Shown: in pieces, positions 18,221-26,638 of the stretch
Numbering within the stretch: position 1 is the stretch's first letter
How the letters are laid out: every line of letters begins with the position of its first letter
Assembly: GCF_027563315.1 (NCBI RefSeq)
Contig: NZ_JAMKBJ010000003.1
Coordinates: 62,001-126,000 of the forward strand
Direction: 5' to 3'
Length of the DNA stretch: 64,000 nt
DNA from: Paenisporosarcina quisquiliarum
GTDB lineage: Bacteria; Bacillota; Bacilli; Bacillales_A; Planococcaceae
The notes under the pieces: model-generated
Database searches by the model: none
Told to the model about the DNA's origin: nothing
What the model saw: only the letters and a program-made list of their open reading frames with translations
Program-made: the position numbers and the translations under genes

Positions 18221-19672
18221 ATGGATTCAACTGCAAAAATACATCCTCTAACTTTGGATCAGGCTTACATGTCTTTTCTTTTTCCATTTTCATTCCATGA
18301 AAAAGAACGTGAAAACCTAGCTGATCATTTACGAAAAAATCACTTTACGTTTTTTTCATTAGATCAAAAAGATTTACAGCGTGGATTTTATGGTGAAGAT
18401 ATAGAAGTTAAGCATGAAGAATTGGATCAATACTTTTTACCATTCCTGGAACGAAAATTATTTCCCCAACGTACCGATCAACAAGGGTTTCTCCGCTTTT
18501 CCAAACGCGTCAATGAATCCTTTACTCTGGAAGTTCATGAAACCTCTTTTTCTTTTTTGGTTAACAGTATTGATGTCATGATTTGCCCATTTGGCATTGG
18601 CATAATAACAATCCGGACTGAAATGGACGAAGAACAAGAAAAATTATCTGAAGTGCTCGATTTTATGAATCATTTTCGGGTGCTAGAACCAAAACTCGAT
18701 GAAGAAAAAGGAGCCACTATACGAAAAGATGATCGGGAATTCAATACAACGAATGAATTTGTATTTGGCTATCTCTGTCCTTCTCTCAAAGCTTACATCG
18801 TTCATGATGATAAACGGGCAGGCTATTTCGGCAGCCTTCCTTTCTTCGAAGACGAACGTATGCTATCTTCAGGTTTTTTCATTGCTGACGGTGAACATCC
18901 GATTAGTGGAGACCAGTTATACCGAATGGGTCAATTGGATGGAAAGAATCCGGAAGGACGCCCCTTCATGTCTAGTACGAATGCTGAGTACATCGAGCGC
19001 TATGTGCAAAATCATGTGCATGACCGTTGGGCACCCGATTCATATACAGTTACTTCCGACCATACCCAAATTACCGTTTCCATAAAATCACGTGAACAAT
19101 TGGCGAGACCCCTTTCGCAATTCATGGGAACGCATCATTATAATTTATTGCTTCATTACTTCTACAAAATCATGTTATTGCGTATGTCATTCGAGTATAG
19201 CGAGATCCAATGGGAACAGGATGAAGATTATGTGGAAGAACTAATCGAATTAATTTCTAAGTTCTCCTCCAGATATTATTTTGGGGAAGTTTCTTCTCGT
19301 ACTGAAGGAAAAGAGTTAACTAAAACATATCGAGATACGTTTCATTTGAATTCACTCTATGAAGAAGTTAAACAGACATTGCATGAGCTTTACCGCGCTC
19401 AAGAGAATCAGTCAAATAAACGGCATAATATGTTGCTATTTATGCTAACCGTCTTTACAGTAGTATCCGGTATTTATGGAATGAATCTGGTCATTGAAGA
19501 TTGGAAAGGCAAAACTGATTGGTCCAAAGTGCCTAGCTATTCATTTTTTGAATGGATTTCACTAATTACCGCACTAACCGGCATTTCTCTTTCAGTAATT
19601 TTATTACTAACAACTGGCGGCAAAGGACTATGGAAGAAATTCCGAAAATGGAAACGTGATCAATATAGATAA
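18221..19672 (+). CDS. Divergent CorA-like membrane protein
   Basis: This 483-residue protein has a long soluble N-terminal part (about 1-410) ending in helices and two predicted C-terminal membrane segments. The first of these ends in SGIYGMNL, matching the Gly-Met-Asn signature of CorA magnesium channels; the second is followed by a basic tail (KKFRKWKRDQYR). The architecture fits a CorA superfamily member, but the soluble domain is not one I recognise and the protein is longer than usual CorA (about 320). Mg2+ or other divalent cation transport is an inference. The start at ATG 18221 has GGAGGT eight bases upstream; the earlier in-frame ATG (18191) lacks a site. A composite repeat and then a terminator follow. 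Confidence 0.65.
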   Translation: MDSTAKIHPLTLDQAYMSFLFPFSFHEKERENLADHLRKNHFTFFSLDQKDLQRGFYGEDIEVKHEELDQYFLPFLERKLFPQRTDQQGFLRFSKRVNESFTLEVHETSFSFLVNSIDVMICPFGIGIITIRTEMDEEQEKLSEVLDFMNHFRVLEPKLDEEKGATIRKDDREFNTTNEFVFGYLCPSLKAYIVHDDKRAGYFGSLPFFEDERMLSSGFFIADGEHPISGDQLYRMGQLDGKNPEGRPFMSSTNAEYIERYVQNHVHDRWAPDSYTVTSDHTQITVSIKSREQLARPLSQFMGTHHYNLLLHYFYKIMLLRMSFEYSEIQWEQDEDYVEELIELISKFSSRYYFGEVSSRTEGKELTKTYRDTFHLNSLYEEVKQTLHELYRAQENQSNKRHNMLLFMLTVFTVVSGIYGMNLVIEDWKGKTDWSKVPSYSFFEWISLITALTGISLSVILLLTTGGKGLWKKFRKWKRDQYR

Positions 19673-19723
19673 ATTTAAGAGTATATAAAATCGTATTCGT
19701 ATTTAATGCACTCGGTCAAAAAA

Positions 19724-19952
19724 GAAGGTGGTCGGCTATTTCTTTCGCTTTCCGCGGACGAAACGCAAGCCTCGGGCCAACAGGATGTTGGTCACGGTGC
19801 GTTGCCACACGATGTGGCGCTCTAGCCTCCGTTCCTTTGTCTTAGCTCCTGCGGTTACTCGTCGCAAACGAATTGCGCACAATTCGTTGCCTGCGGGGTC
19901 TTGCATGTTCCGTTTTTTCCGCAGGAGTCTTCAGAAATAGCCGACCACTTTC
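19724..19952 (+). repeat. Composite repeat, module 1, copy A
   Basis: Bounded by 20-base terminal inverted repeats GAAGGTGGTCGGCTATTTCT (19724-19743) and its complement (19933-19952), with one mismatch. The interior contains two pentaloop hairpins (19777-19791 and 19804-19818) and the hairpin CGAATTG-CGCA-CAATTCG after the anchor CTCCTGCGGTTACTCGTCGC. No coding capacity. A shorter copy lies inverted at 44395-44535. Confidence 0.85.
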
Positions 19953-19990
19953 CTACTTATATATTTTTAGAAAAACGTGATAATAGTGCC

Positions 19991-20176
19991 TTTCTATTGA
20001 TTGGAGTAGAGACGGCGAAAACAAGACTGCTCCTGCGGTTACTCGTCGCAAAGAAATTGGCAAACCAATTTCTTTTCAGCGGGAATAGCACGAGCTGAAG
20101 GCCCCGCAAGAACGTAGTGATGAGGAGACTGAGGCCGTGCCCGCGAAACGCGTCCGCCGCAACGGAAATCAGCATT
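19991..20176 (+). repeat. Composite repeat, module 2, copy A
   Basis: GC-rich block beginning near TTCTATTGATTGGAGT and ending CCGCCGCAACGGAAATCA. It contains the hairpin AAGAAATTGG-CAAA-CCAATTTCTT after the same CTCCTGCGGTTACTCGTCGC anchor found in module 1. A highly similar inverted copy lies at 44165-44360. Both modules occur in the same order in both copies. Confidence 0.85.
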
Positions 20177-20212
20177 TCTTTCATTGGTTATTCTATTGTG
20201 TGTCTATAATCT

Positions 20213-20245
20213 GAAATCTCATCTTTTTAAGATGGGATTTTTTTA
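20213..20245 (+). terminator. Terminator downstream of composite repeat copy A
   Basis: AAATCTCATCTT / AAGATGGGATTT stem with a TTT loop and a seven-T tail on the plus strand. It is the first terminator after the CorA-like gene, placing the repeat in that gene's 3' untranslated region. Confidence 0.82.
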
Positions 20246-20281
20246 GTTGTTAAGTATTTCTTCTTAACTAAAATAAAACTC

Positions 20282-20309
20282 TTGCAAAATTTGGTGGAAT
20301 TTGTATAAT
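20282..20309 (+). promoter_or_regulatory. Sigma-A promoter of the regulator-potABCD operon
   Basis: TTGCAA (20282-20287), a 16-base spacer and a perfect TATAAT (20304-20309), about 90 bases before the regulator start. Confidence 0.78.
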
Positions 20310-20320
20310 AAAAGACGTTT

Positions 20321-20353
20321 ATAGTAAACTTAAAGTATTGTGATAGTAAACTT
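20321..20353 (+). promoter_or_regulatory. Direct-repeat operator candidate upstream of pot regulator
   Basis: ATAGTAAACTT occurs twice, at 20321-20331 and 20343-20353, 22 bases apart (two helical turns), just downstream of the predicted start point. The first copy sits in the palindrome GTTTA-TAG-TAAAC. It probably binds the adjacent XRE-family regulator. Confidence 0.6.
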
Positions 20354-20399
20354 CAGAAAAAAATTTGTTTTTAATCACACCTGGGAGGAGCACCTCTTT

Positions 20400-20939
20400 A
20401 TGCAAATAGGAAACAAAATCAAAAGCTTACGCATTAAGAAAGGGTTAACTCAGGAAGAATTAGGCGAACGTACTGATTTGACGAAAGGCTACATTTCGCA
20501 ATTGGAACGAAATTTGAATTCCCCATCCATTGAAACTCTTTTTTCTTTACTTGAAGTGCTTGGAACAAAACCGAAAGATTTTTTTGACGATGAAAAAAAT
20601 CAAAGAGTCGTTTATTTGGAAGATGACCAGACCGTTTTTAGTGACGATGAAAAGAAGTACCAAATCCGCTGGCTAGTTCCCGAATCAAACGACAAAGAAA
20701 TGGAACCAGTTCTAGTGAAATTTTTAAATTCGGGAGAATTTAAGCAATTCGAGCCTTCATTATCCGAAACATTTATGTATGTCTTAACCGGCAAAGTAAG
20801 ACTCATTCTTGGAACTCATGAGTATTTCGCTAAGGAAGGCCAATCCCTTTACTTTGAAGCTTCAGACCATCACCAATTGACGAATCATCATAACGGTGAA
20901 ACCGAAGTTTTGATTGTTGCTACACATTCTTATTTATAA
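20400..20939 (+). CDS. XRE-cupin transcriptional regulator of the pot operon
   Basis: This 179-residue regulator has an N-terminal helix-turn-helix (IKSLRIKKGLTQEELGERTD, then GYISQLERNLNSPSIETL) and a C-terminal cupin domain (about 105-179) that should sense a small ligand. HTH-cupin proteins of this type often control polyamine genes, and this one is the first gene of the potABCD operon, 15 bases before potA. Repression by itself in response to polyamine is an inference. The start ATG at 20400 has GGGAGGAG nine bases upstream; an earlier in-frame GTG at 20340 falls in the operator region. It looks autoregulated through the repeats at 20321-20353. Confidence 0.85.
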   Translation: MQIGNKIKSLRIKKGLTQEELGERTDLTKGYISQLERNLNSPSIETLFSLLEVLGTKPKDFFDDEKNQRVVYLEDDQTVFSDDEKKYQIRWLVPESNDKEMEPVLVKFLNSGEFKQFEPSLSETFMYVLTGKVRLILGTHEYFAKEGQSLYFEASDHHQLTNHHNGETEVLIVATHSYL

Positions 20940-20954
20940 TTCAGGAGGTCAATC

Positions 20955-22061
20955 ATGACAGACAATACCATTATCCGCTTTGAAAACGTCACAAAATCTT
21001 ATGATAGCGCGACACCTGTGTTAAACAATGTGAGTTTTGAAATTGAACGTGGGAAATTTTACACATTACTTGGTCCATCCGGTTGTGGTAAAACCACAAT
21101 TCTTCGTTTGATTGCCGGTTTCATGGAACCTACAAGTGGTGACATTTATTTTAATGGCAACAAAATTAATCATGTACCAGCAAATGAACGTCAAGTTAAT
21201 ACGGTTTTCCAGGACTATGCCCTCTTCCCTCATTTGAATGTTTTTGAGAACATTGCCTTTGGTTTGCGAATCAAAAAGTTAAAAAAAGAAGAGATTACTC
21301 GCAGAGTTTTGGAAGCACTTAAGTTTGTCAATTTAGAAGGATACGAGAACCGTGAAATTGTCGAAATGTCCGGCGGTCAAAAACAACGTGTGGCTATTGC
21401 GCGCGCGATTGTAAACGACCCAGAAGTAATCTTGCTTGATGAACCATTATCGGCACTTGACCTTAAATTAAGAACCGAAATGCAATATGAACTCCGTGAA
21501 TTACAACAACGACTTGGCAAAACCTTTATCTTCGTAACACACGATCAAGAAGAAGCATTGGCAATGTCCGATGAAATTTTTGTTATGAATGCCGGAGTCA
21601 TTCAGCAAAGTGGCACACCAATGGATATTTATGATGAACCAATCAATAGATTCGTTGCAGATTTCATTGGAGAATCCAATATTGTTCCTGGAGTGATGAT
21701 TGCCGATTATCGAGTACAATTTGGCGGAAAAGATTTTGAATGTGCGGATAAGGGATTATCTCCGAACGAAAAAGTAGATATTGTCATCCGTCCGGAAGAC
21801 TTGGAAATTACGACTGTCGACCGAGGCAAAATGACGGTCAAAGTAGACACGCAACTATTCCGCGGTGTTCATTATGAATTATCGACTTTTGATAAAGATG
21901 GAAATGAATGGCTAGTCCATTCAACGAAAAAGGCTGCAGTCGGGGAAGAAATCGGTTTGGATTTTGACCCAGAAGCGATTCATGTCATGCGCTTGAATGA
22001 AACCGAAGAAGAGTTTGACAAGCGTCTGGAATCGTATGGAGAAGAGAACCATGCAAAATAA
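20955..22061 (+). CDS. potA: Spermidine/putrescine ABC transporter ATPase
   Basis: ATPase of the polyamine importer, 368 residues. It has Walker [10 protein letters not shown]-loop [10 protein letters not shown], signature MSGGQKQR, Walker [13 protein letters not shown] and the H-loop FVTHDQ, then a C-terminal TOBE domain (from about 285) typical of PotA/MalK-type ATPases. It hydrolyses ATP to drive uptake through PotB-PotC with PotD as binding protein. Its last codons overlap the start of potB by 11 bases. GGAGG lies at the usual spacing before the ATG. Confidence 0.95.
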   Translation: MTDNTIIRFENVTKSYDSATPVLNNVSFEIERGKFYTLLGPSGCGKTTILRLIAGFMEPTSGDIYFNGNKINHVPANERQVNTVFQDYALFPHLNVFENIAFGLRIKKLKKEEITRRVLEALKFVNLEGYENREIVEMSGGQKQRVAIARAIVNDPEVILLDEPLSALDLKLRTEMQYELRELQQRLGKTFIFVTHDQEEALAMSDEIFVMNAGVIQQSGTPMDIYDEPINRFVADFIGESNIVPGVMIADYRVQFGGKDFECADKGLSPNEKVDIVIRPEDLEITTVDRGKMTVKVDTQLFRGVHYELSTFDKDGNEWLVHSTKKAAVGEEIGLDFDPEAIHVMRLNETEEEFDKRLESYGEENHAK

Positions 22062-22875
22062 CACAAACCGATCTTATTATTTAGTCCCTTATTTCGGATG
22101 GATGATGCTCTTTGTTATTGCACCACTCGTTCTTGTTATTTATTTTTCTCTGTTTGACCTACATGGTAATTTTTCATTCATCAACTATCAGAATTTCTTT
22201 ACTTCCGTTTATTTAAAATTGACCTTGAGTTCATTTTGGTATGCTTTCCTTATTACTGCTTTCACTTTAGCCATTGCATACCCTACAGCTTACTGGTTGA
22301 CGAAAACAAAACATAAGCAATTATGGTTATTGCTTATTATCATTCCATCATGGATTAACTTATTGCTAAAAACATATGCGTTTATTGGTATTTTTGGTGT
22401 AAAAGGTCCTTTAAACAAACTGTTTGAGTCGATGGGAATCGGCACTCAACAAATTCTCTACACCGATTTCAGTTTCATTTTCGTTTCCGTCTATATTTTT
22501 ATTCCATTTATGATATTACCGATTTTTAATTCTCTCGATAAAATGAATCCAACACTGATTGATGCTGCACGTGATTTAGGCTCATCTACATGGACCACAT
22601 TTACGAAAGTAATTTTTCCTTTGACAATTAATGGAGTAAAATCTGGCATACAGGCCGTATTTATTCCTTCCCTATCACTATTCATGATTACAAGACTAAT
22701 TGCAGGTAACAAAGTTATTACGTTAGGGACCGCAATTGAACAACAATTCTTAGTGACTCGGAACTGGGGTATGGGTTCGACCATTGCTGTATTCTTGATA
22801 ATGTTTATGGTTATTATCATGATTCTGACTGGCCAAAAAGATAAGGGGGCACTCTCAAATGAACAGATCAAGTAA
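22051..22875 (+). CDS. potB: Spermidine/putrescine ABC transporter permease
   Basis: Integral membrane permease of 274 residues with about six predicted helices and the cytoplasmic EAA-type loop ([20 protein letters not shown]) that docks PotA. The ATG at 22051 was chosen because GGAGAAGAG lies immediately upstream; in-frame ATGs at 21997 and 22036 lie inside potA without a site. It overlaps potA by 11 bases and potC by 17, typical of translational coupling. Confidence 0.93.
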   Translation: MQNNTNRSYYLVPYFGWMMLFVIAPLVLVIYFSLFDLHGNFSFINYQNFFTSVYLKLTLSSFWYAFLITAFTLAIAYPTAYWLTKTKHKQLWLLLIIIPSWINLLLKTYAFIGIFGVKGPLNKLFESMGIGTQQILYTDFSFIFVSVYIFIPFMILPIFNSLDKMNPTLIDAARDLGSSTWTTFTKVIFPLTINGVKSGIQAVFIPSLSLFMITRLIAGNKVITLGTAIEQQFLVTRNWGMGSTIAVFLIMFMVIIMILTGQKDKGALSNEQIK

Positions 22876-23662
22876 ATTATCAAAAGTTTATTTAGCCCTT
22901 GTTTTTATCATTTTGTACACACCTATTTTTTATTTGATTTTTTACTCATTCAACAGTGGTGGTACAATGTCCAGTTTCAAGTCATTTTCTTTAGAACACT
23001 ATAAAGCCGTTTTTGCGGATACAAGACTTATCATGATTCTGATTAATACAATCATCATCGCATTATTGTCAGCCCTCATATCCACGGCAATTGGCGTGAT
23101 TGGGGCAATCGGTATCGTTTATTTAAAAAACCGAAAATCGCGCAATGCACTATTATCATTAAACAATGTTTTGATTGTAAGCCCAGACGTAATCATCGGT
23201 GCATCTTTCTTAATACTATTTACAATGGTTGGCGTGAAATTGGGCTTTGCTTCTGTATTGATTTCACATATCGCTTTTAGCGTACCAATCGTCGTTATTA
23301 TGGTTTTACCGAAATTACAGGAAATGAGCAGTACTTTAATTGATGCAGCTCTAGATTTAGGCGCTTCCAAACGCGAAGTCCTTAGCCGTGTAATCATTCC
23401 GTATATTAAACCAGGGATATTCGCAGGTTTCTTTTTAGCCTTAACCTATTCTTTGGATGATTTTGCGGTCACCTTTTTTGTAACAGGAAATGGGTTTACT
23501 ACCTTATCTGTTGAAATTTATTCAATGGCACGTGCAGGCATCACACTTACCATTAATGCATTATCGGGTCTTTTGTTCATCGTCACTCTATTATTAGTTC
23601 TTGGTTATTACTTCGTGACGAATCGCACGAAAAACCCGCTTAGAACGGGGGTACCGAAATGA
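22859..23662 (+). CDS. potC: Spermidine/putrescine ABC transporter permease
   Basis: Second permease subunit, 267 residues, about six predicted helices, with the EAA loop LIDAALDLGASKREVLSRVI. GGGGGC precedes the ATG. It forms the translocation pore with PotB. The stop codon overlaps the potD start as ATGA. Confidence 0.93.
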   Translation: MNRSSKLSKVYLALVFIILYTPIFYLIFYSFNSGGTMSSFKSFSLEHYKAVFADTRLIMILINTIIIALLSALISTAIGVIGAIGIVYLKNRKSRNALLSLNNVLIVSPDVIIGASFLILFTMVGVKLGFASVLISHIAFSVPIVVIMVLPKLQEMSSTLIDAALDLGASKREVLSRVIIPYIKPGIFAGFFLALTYSLDDFAVTFFVTGNGFTTLSVEIYSMARAGITLTINALSGLLFIVTLLLVLGYYFVTNRTKNPLRTGVPK

Positions 23663-24732
23663 AAGAGATCATTCGTGCGGCAGTAGCAATACTGATTATT
23701 TGTGGAGTTTTATTCTATGTAAATAATCAGTTGGACAAATCTTCTGGAAGATCAGGCAGCGACACAATCAGTGTTTACAATTGGGGAGAATACATTGACC
23801 CCGAGCTTGTCGAGCGGTTTGAAGAAGAAACAGGAATCACCGTTGTTTATGAAACTTTTGATTCAAATGAAGCAATGATGACAAAAATTGAGCAAGGCGG
23901 AACCTCATATGATGTGGCAATGCCCTCTGAATATGCGATTGAAAAAATGAAAGAGAACGATTTATTAATTCCGATTGATCATAGCAAAGTCCCTAACTTA
24001 TCTAACATAGACCCCTACTTCCTGGACTTGCCTTTTGATCCAGGCAATGAATATTCCATTCCTTATTTTTGGGGTACGGTTGGAATCGCCTTTAATCCTA
24101 AACTGTTGGATGGACAAACATTTGAAAGCTGGGAAGATTTGTGGGACCCTTCTTTAAAGCAGGAAGTCATTTTAGTTGATGGTGCACGAGAAGTCATGGG
24201 TATGGGATTAAATACTCTCGGATATTCGCTCAATACAAAAGATGAACAACAACTGCAGGAAGCTACTGATAAATTAAAAACACTCTCACCTAATATTAAA
24301 GCCATTATTGGGGATGAAATAGTGGAAACGATGCGACGCAGTGAAGCTGCTGTTGCCCTCGTCTGGTCAGGACAGGCTGCAGATATTATGTATGTTAACG
24401 AAGACATAGATTATGCAGTGCCAAAAGAAGGCTCAAACTTATGGTTTGATAATATGATTATTCCTAAAACGGCAGCGAACGTTGAAGGGGCTCATAAATT
24501 CATCAACTTTATGCTCGATCCCGAAGTAGCTGCACAAAATGCAGATTATGTTGGGTACTCGACACCGAATGAACAGGCGATTGAATTAATGGATCCTGAA
24601 GTAACTGGCGATGAGCGTTTTTACCCGACGGAAGAAATGCGGGAACGTCTTGAAGTCTATAAGAATCTCGGCTTGGAAACCCTCGGAAAATACAATGAGT
24701 TATTCCTGGAATTCAAAATGGATGCCCAGTAA
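23659..24732 (+). CDS. potD: Spermidine/putrescine-binding protein
   Basis: Extracellular solute-binding protein, 357 residues. It begins with an N-terminal hydrophobic segment (about 5-21), followed by the family-typical SVYNWGEYIDPELVERFEEETG. Aromatic and acidic ligand residues appear in SIPYFWGTVGIAFN and ALVWSGQA. The hydrophobic segment contains Cys15, but the residue before it is Ile, so there is no proper lipobox. It is more likely held by an uncleaved membrane anchor than lipidated, which is unusual for a Gram-positive binding protein. Last gene of the operon. Confidence 0.93.
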   Translation: MKEIIRAAVAILIICGVLFYVNNQLDKSSGRSGSDTISVYNWGEYIDPELVERFEEETGITVVYETFDSNEAMMTKIEQGGTSYDVAMPSEYAIEKMKENDLLIPIDHSKVPNLSNIDPYFLDLPFDPGNEYSIPYFWGTVGIAFNPKLLDGQTFESWEDLWDPSLKQEVILVDGAREVMGMGLNTLGYSLNTKDEQQLQEATDKLKTLSPNIKAIIGDEIVETMRRSEAAVALVWSGQAADIMYVNEDIDYAVPKEGSNLWFDNMIIPKTAANVEGAHKFINFMLDPEVAAQNADYVGYSTPNEQAIELMDPEVTGDERFYPTEEMRERLEVYKNLGLETLGKYNELFLEFKMDAQ

Positions 24733-24764
24733 TGAACTGTTACTTTCCTTTTCAAAGAATTATC

Positions 24765-24796
24765 AAAAAACCTGTCCGCACGTTGGGCAGGTTTTT
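24765..24796 (+). terminator. Terminator of the pot operon
   Basis: AAAAAACCTGTCC / GGGCAGGTTTTT with a GCACGTT loop, directly downstream of potD. Confidence 0.9.
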
Positions 24797-24870
24797 CTAA
24801 TGGCTTTTTTTTAGTTATGTGATAAACTTTTAGATACTCGAAACAGTTTGAGCAAGAAAGAAGGATGTAT

Positions 24871-26058
24871 ATGGCGAGTAAATCAAATCGCTTTGCACTT
24901 TATGTGCTGATGTTTAATATGTTCATTGCTATGTCAGGCATCGGATTAATTATTCCAATTATGCCGGATTACTTGGAAACATTCGGAGTGGCTGGTCAAG
25001 CCCTCGGATTCCTAATTGCCATGTTCGCTTTTTCCCAATTTTTATTTTCTCCATTAGCTGGTGACTTATCAGATAAATTTGGCCGTAAATATTTGATTAT
25101 TGTTGGACTAGTTATTTTCGGATTGTCTCAGTTAATGTTCGGAATGGCTTCAGATTTATGGATTTTGTATTTAGCACGATTCTTTAGCGGCGTCGGGTCG
25201 GCATTTATCGTTCCGCCAATGATGGCATTTGTCGCAGACATTACAACTGAAGAAGAACGTGGCAAAGGGATGGGGTTACTTGGGGCTTCGATGTCTCTAG
25301 GATTTATGATTGGACCAGCCATCGGAGGATTTTTGGCAGAGGTCAGTCTAAGATTCCCTTTTTATGTAGCTACAACTGCCTCCCTCGTGGCAGCAGCTAT
25401 TTCACTGTTTGTATTGCCTCAGACAGCACCTCCAGTCGTTCAAACTGGCAAGCTCGCCAAACGTGAGAATTTGTTCAAACAAATGAAACGTTCAACCACA
25501 ACCCCCTATTTTGTAATGCTAATTGTTATGTTCGTTTTTTCATTTGGTTTGGCCAATTTCCAGGCAACTATCGCACTTTATGTAGATAAAAAGTATGCTT
25601 TTACTCCTGGAGAAATTGCCGTGTTAATAACTGCAGGTGGATTTGTAGGTGTGATTGTCCAGACGTTTGTCATTAATAAGCTATTCAAGAAATTTGGCGA
25701 ATTGAAAGTAATACTGGTAAATTTACTTGTTTCTGCTTTTGCCATGATTTCTGTTTTGTTTGTAGATGGATTCTGGCCGATTCTGATCGTTTCGAGCGTA
25801 TTTTTCACCGCTGCATCTTTATTGAGACCAGCAGTTAATACATTGATTTCAAAACAGGCGGGAACTGAGCAAGGATTTGCTGCCGGAATGAACAATGCCT
25901 ATATGAGTTTAGGTAATATGGTCGGTCCAGCTTTGGCGGGAATTTTATTTGATATTAATATGAGTTTCCCGTATATGGCTGGAACATTTATATTAATCGT
26001 ATGTTTCTTCATTGCTTCATTAACCCAGAGAAAGCAATCATCTATCGTCCCACAATAA
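24871..26058 (+). CDS. MFS drug/metabolite exporter (DHA1, Bmr/NorA-like)
   Basis: Major facilitator of 395 residues with about twelve predicted membrane helices. Motif A appears as GDLSDKFGRK between helices 2 and 3, and the antiporter motif C as GFMIGPAIGGFL in helix 5, which marks proton-coupled efflux of the DHA1 type. It resembles Bmr/NorA-type multidrug exporters; the substrate is unknown. The ATG at 24871 is preferred to the ATG at 24865 because AGAAAGAAGG is seven bases upstream of it. It is monocistronic and flanked by terminators. Confidence 0.86.
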   Translation: MASKSNRFALYVLMFNMFIAMSGIGLIIPIMPDYLETFGVAGQALGFLIAMFAFSQFLFSPLAGDLSDKFGRKYLIIVGLVIFGLSQLMFGMASDLWILYLARFFSGVGSAFIVPPMMAFVADITTEEERGKGMGLLGASMSLGFMIGPAIGGFLAEVSLRFPFYVATTASLVAAAISLFVLPQTAPPVVQTGKLAKRENLFKQMKRSTTTPYFVMLIVMFVFSFGLANFQATIALYVDKKYAFTPGEIAVLITAGGFVGVIVQTFVINKLFKKFGELKVILVNLLVSAFAMISVLFVDGFWPILIVSSVFFTAASLLRPAVNTLISKQAGTEQGFAAGMNNAYMSLGNMVGPALAGILFDINMSFPYMAGTFILIVCFFIASLTQRKQSSIVPQ

Positions 26059-26059
26059 G

Positions 26060-26106
26060 AAAAAGGTTGTCCCTGGAAGTTTATACTTCTGGGACAACCT
26101 TTTTTC
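26060..26106. terminator. Bidirectional terminator between MFS gene and acetyltransferase
   Basis: AAAAAGGTTGTCCC / GGGACAACCTTTTT stem with an inner AGAAGT/ACTTCT arm, between convergent genes. It also ends the long nine-gene minus-strand operon. Confidence 0.92.
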
Positions 26107-26115
26107 TTTTCATCC

Positions 26116-26619
26116 TTATAAAATTTGATATTCAAAATATGGTTCTTCTTGATTTGTGTCTTCGAACCACTTCATCCCCATAAATTGAAAACCGGCTTTT
26201 TCGAGTATTTTAGTGGAACTGTTGTTTTTGGGATCGGCAGAAGCAAAAATCGTGTGAACTCCTTTTGTTTGCTTTGCCAGTTCGATGCAGGATACAGCCG
26301 CTTCGGTTGCATACCCCTTCCCCCAGCTGGATTTGGAAAAGTGATAAATTAATTCAATCTTTTCTAACCCATTCGCTATATTAAACCCGGCAGCTCCAAT
26401 TACATGTCCAGATTCTTTCTCTACCACTCCATAAACAGACAATCCCATTCTTTCATGGCACGCTTGATAGGACATGAGCACTTTCCCTAACATTTCATAG
26501 GGTGCAGCGCCGCCACATTGAACCATCACTTCGGTATCACCCCAAAATGATTTCGATGCTTCTTCATCTTCAAGTGAAAAAACCTTTAATTTCAACCTTT
26601 CACTTTCATGAACGATCAT
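26116..26619 (-). CDS. GNAT-family N-acetyltransferase
   Basis: GCN5-related acetyltransferase of 167 residues, RimJ/L-like. The acetyl-CoA loop is SSWGKGYATEA (Q/R-x-x-G-x-G/A pattern partly kept as KGYA), followed by NNSSTKILEKAGF, the usual C-terminal helix-strand signature. The substrate cannot be told; members modify protein N-termini, antibiotics or small amines. It starts 19 bases after the VWA gene stop codon with GGGGGAT at good spacing, so it is probably the last gene of the MoxR/VWA operon, though it may have joined it by chance. Confidence 0.82.
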   Translation of the reverse strand: MIVHESERLKLKVFSLEDEEASKSFWGDTEVMVQCGGAAPYEMLGKVLMSYQACHERMGLSVYGVVEKESGHVIGAAGFNIANGLEKIELIYHFSKSSWGKGYATEAAVSCIELAKQTKGVHTIFASADPKNNSSTKILEKAGFQFMGMKWFEDTNQEEPYFEYQIL

Positions 26620-26638
26620 GGTTTATCCCCCAATATCT

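Noticed and set aside
19728-20184. Short ORFs (60-75 residues) in the composite repeat
   Set aside because: They follow repeat sequence, are interrupted differently in copy B, and have no ribosome sites.
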